NCBI GenBank assembly: GCA_938010615.1
Contig: CALLUY010000216.1
Coordinates: 1 to 47,397, forward strand
DNA length: 47,397 bases
DNA from: an uncultured Pirellulaceae bacterium
Lineage (GTDB): Bacteria > Planctomycetota > Planctomycetia > Pirellulales > Pirellulaceae
Direction of reading: 5' to 3'
Shown here: in pieces, positions 1 to 7,563 of the stretch
How positions within the stretch are numbered: the stretch's first letter is position 1
Layout of the letters: each line of letters begins with the position of its first letter
The notes under the pieces: generated by a model
The model's input: only the letters and a program-made list of their open reading frames with translations
Told to the model about the DNA's origin: nothing
Databases searched by the model: none
Position numbers and translations under genes: made by a program

Positions 1-135
1 CGCAAAAAACCGGAGCAATTGCTTCTCGATTGCCTGTCTTCCTAAGCTTACCAGTTTGCCCATGTTGCGCTTTCGTGAAAAACGACTCGATCGGAACAGA
101 TTTGTCAAACGTTAAAGAGTCCTCAAGCCGAATAG

Positions 136-151
136 AGAACTACCTAGTTCT
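136..151. promoter_or_regulatory. Short perfect dyad upstream of the TolC-like gene
   Basis: Two 6-base arms (AGAACT / AGTTCT) flank a 4-base spacer about 27 bases before the start of the efflux-channel gene. This could be an operator or an RNA hairpin in the leader. There is no independent support; a dyad this short can arise by chance. The rest of the first 177 bases shows no gene. Confidence 0.2.
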
Positions 152-177
152 TTCGGGGAACTGAAAGTTTGTAATTC

Positions 178-2772
178 GTGATTTGCTTGTTGAGTCAAAT
201 GGCTGCTGATTTCCAAAAACTTGCCACAGAGCCTCTCGTATGGGTTGGTGCCGCTGTACTTTGTGTGCCTCTGTTCGCGTCCGGCATGCTAAACGACCTA
301 CGCGAACGAATAACTTTCGGCGAAGCGGTGAGCATGAATTCAGCTGTCCGCACAGAAGGTACGGAGATCGCCCTAGCACCAATAACACAAGATTCTGTCA
401 AATCTGATTGGAAGGAACCGAGCGTTCCGTCGTTGCCGTCGATCAATTCGATACCTGGTGCTGACGAGGCAGAGCGGCTTGAAGCTGAGTTGCTAGATTC
501 AGCCGTCGCCTCTCTGCCAACAACGAAACTGGGCATCAATTCCTCTCTCGATCCCGGATCACTTCTCCCGGAAGCGGAGTTCTACGGACAGAAGGATCTG
601 GACGAAAAGGAATCGAAAACGGACGAGTCGACATCAAACGAACAGGGCGAGCAAGACGAAGAAGAGCCCGAATTCGATTTCCTGTTTGGTGACGAACCGG
701 AGACGGAGCAACCTAAAGGGGCTGTATCCGAAGAGTTGAAAACAAGAACGCCGAAACCGAAAGATTCTCAACTGGAAGAGCCGCCATCAGAAGAGCCAAA
801 GATTGCCAAAAATGATGACGCGACGAATCCTTCAGGAACTCGAAAAGACGAACCGAATGACTTCCTGTTTCCGAATACTTTCGGCGGTGAATCGTCGACG
901 ACCACGCCAAATCAATTTGCAGAAACCGAGTTGAACTCGAGCCCTGCGGGCCAGTCGTATGTGCCTTTCTCGCCGTCTCAAACGTCTGAGCCGGGTTTTG
1001 CAGAATGGGATTCGTCGTCCGTTGAGCCTGAGCCCACGACGCCGCAAGAATTTTTCGGACAGCCAGAACATATTCATAGCGAGCCGATGCAAAGTGACTA
1101 TTTCGTGGAAGTCGATTCCGGTCCAGATTGGTGGACGCCCTATTGCCAACAACCGTTCTGGGAAACGATTCCAACTCAGCAAACGGGTCTCGATGCAGTC
1201 GTTTTTTCAGCACTGCAAAATTCTCCTTTCGTCAAATTGATCAACACAGAGCCACAGATGGCGCAAACGGTGGTTACAGAACTTGACGCTCGTTTCGACT
1301 GGTCCGCATTTGTGGAATCGAGTTGGAGTGACGTAGATCGTCCGGTCGTTTCACTTTTGGATACCGGCACCGCAGGCGGTCGATTCGTGCAGCAGCAATT
1401 CCTGTTCGAATCTGGCGTCAAAAAGAATCTACGAACTGGAGGCCATTTACGCGTCGGGCATGCGTGGCAACGGACAGACAACAACAGCGATTTTCTCTCC
1501 CCACCGGACCAGGCAACCGCACAGATACTGTTGGACTATCGCCAGCCACTTTTGCGAGGTGCGGGCAAGCACATTAACAACAGTCAAATCGTCCTCGCTG
1601 AAATTGGTGCTGAGACGGCGCAAAACGAAACGCAAGCTTTGCTGCAGCAGTTCTTGGTCGATGTTGTCGCCGAATACTGGGAGCTTCACTATGCTCGTGG
1701 AGTCCTCGTTCAGAAAATGCGATCGGCGGAGCGAGCCGAGCAGTTGTTCCAACGCGTATCTGGCTTGAAGGACGCAGAGAAATGGCAACGGGATTTGATT
1801 CGTGTTCGGGCAGCGGCGACGGATCGGCGAACCGGTTTAATCCGCGCACAGAACATGGTGGCGACTCACCAGGAAACACTGATGAATTTGACTTACGGAA
1901 CGGCAATGCCAGATCCGACGTCGATGGAAATCGTTCCAATGGAAGCGCCCGGAACATTCATGCTGCCTTACGATCTCCAACAAGTAACTGAAATGGCCGT
2001 TCAAAATCGCCCAGAAGTGCAAGTGGCTCTGACGGCCATCAAGGCTTCTGCCATTCGTCAGAATCTGGTTCTCAATGATTTGAAACCACGACTCGATGCA
2101 ATCGTCTCCACCTTCATTTCAGGCGTCGATGGCGGCAAAGATGTCGGCGGTGCCTTTGGCGATGCAGTCGACTACAATCCGTCTTACGCTGTTGGGATTT
2201 CCTTTGAAGTGCCGCTCGGTCGCAGAGCAGCGAATTCTCGGCTGCAACGACAGCAGCTGGACTACCAGCGTCTACAGCATCAACTGGAACAAACACTCGG
2301 CAACGTCCGGCTCGATGCCCGGTTGGCATATCGAAGTGTGCAGAGCCTGTCCAACGAATTGGAAAACCACAAACTTGCAGTCCATCAAGCGGCTCAGGAA
2401 CTTCAATCTTTGACCGATCGAACCGCCACTGGATTGACAGATCGATCGGAAAATTCAAGTCTGCTGATCAATGATCTTTTGCAATCGCAAGCCAGACTCG
2501 GCGATGCGGAGGAACGATTGTTGAGAAGCCAGACCGATCTTTCGGTTGCGTTGGTGCAACTAAAACGTGCGACGGGACAGTTGCTCCAGACGGCTCCTAT
2601 GCCACAAGTTTCAGACCACTTTGTTCAGCAAGCGAACTTTGAACAGTCAGTGAGCGTTGGGCAGCCTGCGAATTTCGAGCAGCCGCCTGAAGAGCAGTTG
2701 TGGTCAGTTCCCAGCACCGAAATGCAAGCCAAGTCAATTCTTACGAATGACCTGTGGGGCGACGAACGATAG
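178..2772 (+). CDS. TolC family outer membrane channel protein with long acidic N-terminal extension
   Basis: Predicted outer-membrane efflux channel of the TolC family, which forms the exit duct for RND or ABC export systems. The C-terminal half (roughly residues 350-810) shows the family's two-part helical pattern, with stretches such as LDYRQPLLRGAG, YWELHYARG and FEVPLGRRAANS, long heptad-rich helices and a second repeat starting near NRPEVQVAL. A hydrophobic segment near residues 19-34 may be the export signal. Residues of about 85-330 are a low-complexity region rich in Glu, Asp, Pro, Ser and Thr, which is not part of the fold; with it the protein is about twice the usual family length. 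The longest frame begins at GTG 178; ATG at 199 (residue 8) is an equally good start. No periplasmic adaptor or pump gene lies downstream, so the partner pump is elsewhere or upstream of the window. Confidence 0.85.
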   Translation: MICLLSQMAADFQKLATEPLVWVGAAVLCVPLFASGMLNDLRERITFGEAVSMNSAVRTEGTEIALAPITQDSVKSDWKEPSVPSLPSINSIPGADEAERLEAELLDSAVASLPTTKLGINSSLDPGSLLPEAEFYGQKDLDEKESKTDESTSNEQGEQDEEEPEFDFLFGDEPETEQPKGAVSEELKTRTPKPKDSQLEEPPSEEPKIAKNDDATNPSGTRKDEPNDFLFPNTFGGESSTTTPNQFAETELNSSPAGQSYVPFSPSQTSEPGFAEWDSSSVEPEPTTPQEFFGQPEHIHSEPMQSDYFVEVDSGPDWWTPYCQQPFWETIPTQQTGLDAVVFSALQNSPFVKLINTEPQMAQTVVTELDARFDWSAFVESSWSDVDRPVVSLLDTGTAGGRFVQQQFLFESGVKKNLRTGGHLRVGHAWQRTDNNSDFLSPPDQATAQILLDYRQPLLRGAGKHINNSQIVLAEIGAETAQNETQALLQQFLVDVVAEYWELHYARGVLVQKMRSAERAEQLFQRVSGLKDAEKWQRDLIRVRAAATDRRTGLIRAQNMVATHQETLMNLTYGTAMPDPTSMEIVPMEAPGTFMLPYDLQQVTEMAVQNRPEVQVALTAIKASAIRQNLVLNDLKPRLDAIVSTFISGVDGGKDVGGAFGDAVDYNPSYAVGISFEVPLGRRAANSRLQRQQLDYQRLQHQLEQTLGNVRLDARLAYRSVQSLSNELENHKLAVHQAAQELQSLTDRTATGLTDRSENSSLLINDLLQSQARLGDAEERLLRSQTDLSVALVQLKRATGQLLQTAPMPQVSDHFVQQANFEQSVSVGQPANFEQPPEEQLWSVPSTEMQAKSILTNDLWGDER

Positions 2773-2849
2773 GCATATCGAGAGCTTGTGGCAGACATCC
2801 GCTTTTTGTCAGCTACCGCCGCAGGAAGTCGAGTTCTAACGGATCGATC

Positions 2850-4100
2850 CTACGATTCTGTCTCTGGCGCTGGTCGGTGGGTCAATGATTCCGCTGCGTC
2901 GAGCCGCGGATGACTTTCACGCAGATCATCACCGTTGATTCCGCGACCGCCGTTCATGCCATCCATGTGGATCATTGTTTCGTGAATCGCGTGGATCGCT
3001 GCTTCCACGTCGCCGGTGTGACCGGACTCCGAAATCGTGTGCATGTTGCGAATCGGAAAACCAATGGATGCACAGGCTGAATCAATCGAGGCCAATACGG
3101 CAGCCATTGCATCGGTTCCAGTGTCGCGCCCGGCAAGTTCATGTTGGACTGGAATTTCATGTTTTCCAGAAACTTCCGTAAGCATCGAGTTCAGCGCGGC
3201 GCTTGTGACGGCGCCATGGGTCAGCGTATAGCCTTTGCCCATCGTGACAGGTTCGTATCTACGATCGCCAATCCCGGGTGCCGCCGCGAAATCATGAGCA
3301 ACATCAACGGCGATGGTTACGTCGGGGCGAAAGTGTTCAGCCAAAACACGGCTGCCGAATCGACCGATCTCTTCGTGCGAAGCCATCGCTCCAAGATATC
3401 GAATGTTCTTCAGGCCAGATGATTCAGCGATTTGTCGCCCGATCTCTGCGGTGACGAAGCAGCCAAGCCCGTTGTCGAGGTACGCTCCGGAGAACGTATC
3501 AGGCGCGAAGCCTCTTTCGATTGGGCGATCGTAGATGATCGGGTCGCCGGCGCGGATGCCGAGAGCTTCGACTTGTGCTTTCCGGTTTTCACCGTGCAGA
3601 AGAAGTTCGAGATACATCATTTTTGTTTTGATGCCGTCGTCTCCGCTACGAAGTTTCGCGTCCGCAAAGTGAATCGCACCGATGGCCTCGATGGTTCCGC
3701 CTTTGATGATGCGCCACGATCCCAAGTTGTCCGGATCTTCACTGAATAGTTTTACTTTGTGCCCGATCAAAGTCGTTGGGAGCATCGAGTCAGAGTTGAC
3801 CCAAATCTTGCCGTCGTCGCTGATGCTGCGAACTTGCATCCGAATTTTGTCAGCGTGTCCGATCACCATGACGGAAAATGCATCTGAATCGTTGGGTTTT
3901 GTGTCGAGCACGATTCCCGCGTTGCCTTTGAAGGTGTGAATCTTCCAATCGTCTTTCATGAAAGTCTTCATGTAAGGCTCCAGCACACCGCGCGTCATGG
4001 AAGCTTCCAGCCCAACGGGACTTGGTGCATCCAAGATTTGACGCATCAGTTCAAAACGCTCGTTCGACATTGATTCGTTCCACGGATTCGATTTGCCCAC
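2850..4100 (-). CDS. M42 family metallopeptidase (glutamyl/leucyl aminopeptidase-like)
   Basis: Predicted cytoplasmic di-metal aminopeptidase of family M42, which trims N-terminal residues from peptides and usually forms a tetrahedral dodecamer. Visible family landmarks in order: VIGHADKI (first metal His), GAYLDNGLG (bridging Asp), ASHEEIG (catalytic Glu pair), VAVDVAHD-like strand (metal Asp) and HTISESGHTGD (last metal His). Length of 406-416 residues is a little above the usual 340-370 because of the C-terminal tail rich in Arg, Asp and Glu. The longest start is GTG at 4100; ATG at 4070 (MSNERFELM) starts closer to the conserved fold and is equally plausible. It is transcribed away from the TolC-like gene's direction (the two are convergent, separated by 77 bases). 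Confidence 0.88.
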   Translation of the reverse strand: MGKSNPWNESMSNERFELMRQILDAPSPVGLEASMTRGVLEPYMKTFMKDDWKIHTFKGNAGIVLDTKPNDSDAFSVMVIGHADKIRMQVRSISDDGKIWVNSDSMLPTTLIGHKVKLFSEDPDNLGSWRIIKGGTIEAIGAIHFADAKLRSGDDGIKTKMMYLELLLHGENRKAQVEALGIRAGDPIIYDRPIERGFAPDTFSGAYLDNGLGCFVTAEIGRQIAESSGLKNIRYLGAMASHEEIGRFGSRVLAEHFRPDVTIAVDVAHDFAAAPGIGDRRYEPVTMGKGYTLTHGAVTSAALNSMLTEVSGKHEIPVQHELAGRDTGTDAMAAVLASIDSACASIGFPIRNMHTISESGHTGDVEAAIHAIHETMIHMDGMNGGRGINGDDLRESHPRLDAAESLTHRPAPETES

Positions 4101-4203
4101 TGGTTCCTCTACTTGGGTTGGAGTTCGGCAGTCAAAGAGATGTTCGCCAAAGCAGCAATGGTAGCAAACCGAGTCCGCGTTGAAACGGGGGCGAAGGTTC
4201 GAA

Positions 4204-6300
4204 TCAGCCTACGTCACTGATTTCCAATGACTTTCCGTAGCGTGCGTATACCAATTGACGCAGTCGTGAAAACTCTTCGCCTTCGAGTTCCGGCGATTCG
4301 TGAATCAACATTCTTGCGTCCGCGAAGGCTTGCTGCAAAGTTTCGGTGTCGCGGACCAGGTCGGCAATCATCAATGGTGGAAAGCCCGACTGTTGCGAAC
4401 TGAACAGGTTGCCGGGCCCTCTGATTTCGAGATCCTTCTGCGCCAAATCGAATCCGTTGTCGGTCTCTGAGAAAGCAGTTAAGCGTTCGTTTTGATCGGC
4501 GTTGTCTCCGCTGGCAAACAGGCAAGCGTAGCCCGGATGCTGACCTCGACTGATGCGACCACGAAGCTGATGCAGTTGCGAAAGACCGAATCGTTCCGCA
4601 GATTCGATGGTCATGATCGTTGCGTTGGGAACGTTGATGCCGACTTCGACGACTGTCGTTGCGATAATCACTTGCGTTTTGCCAGACTCGAAAGCCAACA
4701 TCGAAGCTTCCTTCTCCTCCATCGATTGTCGTCCGTGAAGGATGTCCAGTCGGAACTCTTCCAGCGGCCCATTCGACAACTGTTCGAACATCCGTTCGGC
4801 GCTGCTGAGTGTCTGATCGTCATCGCCATCGACCAGCGGCGCAATCACGAAAGCCTGTCTGCCTGCGCGCAACTTTTTCCGAACAAACTCCATCCACGAT
4901 TCACTGTTGGATTCCGAACCGAGATAGGTGTTTACTTTTTGTCCGACGCCGCTGGTTCGCTGCAGCGTTGAGACGTCCAAGTCACCGAATAGAGTCATCG
5001 AAACCGTTCGCGGAATTGGCGTGGCCGTCATGACAAGGTAGTGCGGATCGGGTCCAGTATGTTTGAGTATGGCTCGCTGCTTAACGCCGAATTTATGTTG
5101 TTCGTCGATGACGACCAGTCCCAATTTCTCGAACGGAAGCTGAGACGAAACAACGGCTTGGGTTCCGACGATGATGTTCACTTCGCCTGATTCGACAGCG
5201 GCTGAGATCTCTTTTCGTTTGGCCGTTTTGACGCTGCCGGTCCAGAGTTCGATCCGAACACGGCTGCGATTCAGCAGTTCACGAAGCGTGCGCACATGTT
5301 GCCTGGCGAGGATTTCTGTCGGTGCCATCAGAACTGCCTGGTGACCATGAGCCACCGCGGTCAGCATCGCGCACAGGGCAACTGCAGTTTTGCCGCTGCC
5401 AACTTCGCCATGAAGCAATCGATTCATTGGCCAAGGGCTTTTTAAGTCTTCAGCGATCTCGCCGAAGGCGACTTGTTGAGATTCGGTAAGTTGAAACGGT
5501 AGTCGGCCAAGGATGCGTGATTTGATTTTCGGCGTTAGCTCCAATGCCGGAGCAACCTGCCGTGAGCGAACTCGATGTCGGCGAATGGCCAACGCCAGCT
5601 GCAAAATGAACAGCTCCTGATAGACCAATCGGGCTCGAGCTTCTTGGGCCTGTTCCTGATTCAGCGGTGAGTGAATCTGTTGAATGGCTTCTGCAATGCC
5701 AATGACTCCCGTTCGTTTCCGTAGCGATTCGGGAAGTGCTTCGGTCACCAAATGGGCACACTGTTCAACGGTCGCAGCGACCAGTTTTCGCATTTGTTTT
5801 TGGTTGATCCCGTCGGTTAGCCGGTAAACGGGCAACATCGTTTGTTGTTGCTGAATCGTTTCTTCATCATCTAAAAATGTCACTTTTGGATGAGTCATGT
5901 GCTGCCGTTCATTTTGCAGTCGTGACTTTCCTTGCAACATCACGCGCTGCCCGACGCGAAATTTGTTCAGCATAAATGGTTGGTTGAACCACATCGCTCG
6001 CAGAAAACTGTTGTCCTGACGAAACAGAACGTAGGTGACGTGTCGACCGTTGGCTCTCGATTCGTCTTTGTCAGAAACTTCCGCGACGACGGTCGCCAAT
6101 TGTTCTTTTCCCAGATCGCGAATGTGATTCAGCTGTGTGAAGTCTTCGTAGCTTCGCGGGAAGAAAAACAGAATGTCGGCGGCTGTGTGGAGGCCGAGCT
6201 TCGCCAGCAATTCAGCCTTCGCAGGACCAACACCCTTGATGAACTGGGTCCGCTGAGTCAGCTTTTCGAGCGGTGCGTGTTGTGGGTCGCTTTCGGCCAT
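4204..6300 (-). CDS. recG: ATP-dependent DNA helicase RecG
   Basis: RecG remodels stalled replication forks and Holliday junctions. The protein is 698 residues, the usual size. It has an N-terminal wedge region with helix-hairpin-helix-like FIKGVGPAKAELLAKLGL (about residues 20-37) and an OB-fold (about 60-150). Helicase motif I GEVGSGKT is at about 298-305, motif Ia MAPTEILARQH follows, motif II is DEQH at 399-402, and motif III is MTATPIPRT. The C-terminal helicase domain shows ATTVVEVGINVPNA, the QLHQLRGR segment and the TRG-like tail DLEIRGPGNLFSSQQSG. ATG 6300 is a natural start. Upstream on the same strand lies the glycosyltransferase gene, 177 bases away, separated by an inverted repeat, so recG probably has its own promoter. 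Confidence 0.97.
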   Translation of the reverse strand: MAESDPQHAPLEKLTQRTQFIKGVGPAKAELLAKLGLHTAADILFFFPRSYEDFTQLNHIRDLGKEQLATVVAEVSDKDESRANGRHVTYVLFRQDNSFLRAMWFNQPFMLNKFRVGQRVMLQGKSRLQNERQHMTHPKVTFLDDEETIQQQQTMLPVYRLTDGINQKQMRKLVAATVEQCAHLVTEALPESLRKRTGVIGIAEAIQQIHSPLNQEQAQEARARLVYQELFILQLALAIRRHRVRSRQVAPALELTPKIKSRILGRLPFQLTESQQVAFGEIAEDLKSPWPMNRLLHGEVGSGKTAVALCAMLTAVAHGHQAVLMAPTEILARQHVRTLRELLNRSRVRIELWTGSVKTAKRKEISAAVESGEVNIIVGTQAVVSSQLPFEKLGLVVIDEQHKFGVKQRAILKHTGPDPHYLVMTATPIPRTVSMTLFGDLDVSTLQRTSGVGQKVNTYLGSESNSESWMEFVRKKLRAGRQAFVIAPLVDGDDDQTLSSAERMFEQLSNGPLEEFRLDILHGRQSMEEKEASMLAFESGKTQVIIATTVVEVGINVPNATIMTIESAERFGLSQLHQLRGRISRGQHPGYACLFASGDNADQNERLTAFSETDNGFDLAQKDLEIRGPGNLFSSQQSGFPPLMIADLVRDTETLQQAFADARMLIHESPELEGEEFSRLRQLVYARYGKSLEISDVG

Positions 6301-6363
6301 GCCGTAAGTTTAACATTTGCGGCCTTTTGGTGGAGGGCGTGAGGCTTTTGCCGTTTCTCTCTT

Positions 6364-6451
6364 CTCTGTGTTCTCTGTGCCTCTGTGTTTCAAAACGACG
6401 CCAGCATCAGTCGGGTGATTCCTGAAACACAGGGGCACGGAGGACACAGAG
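6364..6451. repeat. Imperfect 28-bp inverted repeat of CTCTGTG-type low-complexity sequence
   Basis: The arms at 6364-6391 and 6424-6451 are imperfect inverted copies built from CTCTGTG/CCTCCGTG units, with a 32-base spacer. They lie between the glycosyltransferase gene and recG, both on the minus strand. Similar CTCTGTGT-type intergenic palindromes are, as far as I recall, scattered in many unrelated bacterial genomes. The structure could end transcription or be a passive dispersed repeat; there is no T-tract. Confidence 0.6.
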
Positions 6452-6477
6452 TGAAATCCAGGCTGTTTGTTTCTGCC

Positions 6478-7533
6478 TCAGGCCGATTTACGTTTCGAAT
6501 CCCTAAGCACACTCTCACAAGCAGTAAAAACGTCGGCTGCAAGAATGTCCATCATGGCATCGTTGTCAGCGGAACGGCGCTTGCGACACGAGCCAGATTG
6601 ATGCCATTTTTGGACGGCAACGTGAGGTGTCGGTTGCGCGTGTGGCCAAGCTCCAGAATCTTGCGGGCGTGTCGTTCCATAGAGACCGACGCAAGGAGTC
6701 CCCACCGCGGCTGCGATGTGGAGCGGGCCGGTGTCACATCCGATGAACATTTTCGCTCGCGAAAGAAAGGCAGCAAGTTGCGGCAGGTTTGTTGGCGGAG
6801 CGATCACAAACGCATCCGGATCGAACGCCGCAATCTCGTTGACCATCGTTTCTTCTTCCGAACCTGCCCACGTCAAAACACTGCGGAGCCCCTGATGGCG
6901 AAATAGCCACGAACCGACTGAGCCAAATCTTTGGTTGTCCCAACGTTTCGATGCCCAGCTTGCTCCTGGGTTGATGATGGCGAATGGGTTCAGGTTTTGC
7001 GTTTCAAGAAAGCTTTCGCAAAACTGAATTGCATCGTCAGGCAGTGGAAATTCAAAACGTGGCTTTTTAATTTCGGTGCCGCCACCAGTCATCGCGTCCA
7101 GAAGTTCAAGCGACCGATCAACTAGGTGAGTTTCACGCGTTTCGACAAGTCGATTGTTTAGCAATGGAGACAGCTCGCGCCCCCACTGCCCTTTTATGCC
7201 GATTCGGGTCTTCGCACCCGACAGCCATCCAAGCATTGCACTTTTGGTAATTCCCTGTGGGTCGATCGCGATGTCGAATTTGCGTTGTTTGAATTGTTTG
7301 CGAAGATCGCGCCACGCAGAGAGGCTCTTCATCCAGGCTTTCGGGACAACGATGAACTCGTCAACGGCTTGGTGGCCCGCCAACAGTTTTTGCGTTGGAG
7401 ATTCGATCGCCCACGAGATCACCGATCCCGGAAACCGATCCTTGATTCGGTTGACCATCGGTAGCGTCAGTACACAGTCGCCAATGTGGCTTAAGCGTGT
7501 GATGAGGATTTTCGGTTGTTCGTCCATGAACAT
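6478..7533 (-). CDS. Glycosyltransferase family 9 protein (ADP-heptose--LPS heptosyltransferase-like)
   Basis: Predicted GT-B fold glycosyltransferase of family 9, which transfers heptose or a related sugar to the lipopolysaccharide core. The N-terminal domain opens with ILITRLSHIGDCVLTLPMV, the typical acceptor-side motif, and contains FDIAIDPQG and a TRIGIKG segment. The C-terminal nucleotide-sugar domain has INPGASWASKRW, LTWAGSEEE, FIGCDTGPLHIAAAVGTPCVGLYG and a GAWPHA segment, all typical of the family. The 351-residue length is normal. The exact donor and acceptor cannot be read from sequence. The gene lies 30 bases downstream of the LEPR metallopeptidase gene on the same strand and could be cotranscribed with it. 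Confidence 0.9.
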   Translation of the reverse strand: MFMDEQPKILITRLSHIGDCVLTLPMVNRIKDRFPGSVISWAIESPTQKLLAGHQAVDEFIVVPKAWMKSLSAWRDLRKQFKQRKFDIAIDPQGITKSAMLGWLSGAKTRIGIKGQWGRELSPLLNNRLVETRETHLVDRSLELLDAMTGGGTEIKKPRFEFPLPDDAIQFCESFLETQNLNPFAIINPGASWASKRWDNQRFGSVGSWLFRHQGLRSVLTWAGSEEETMVNEIAAFDPDAFVIAPPTNLPQLAAFLSRAKMFIGCDTGPLHIAAAVGTPCVGLYGTTRPQDSGAWPHAQPTPHVAVQKWHQSGSCRKRRSADNDAMMDILAADVFTACESVLRDSKRKSA

Positions 7534-7563
7534 GCTCGGATTTTTGGATCGGAATTCAGCAAT

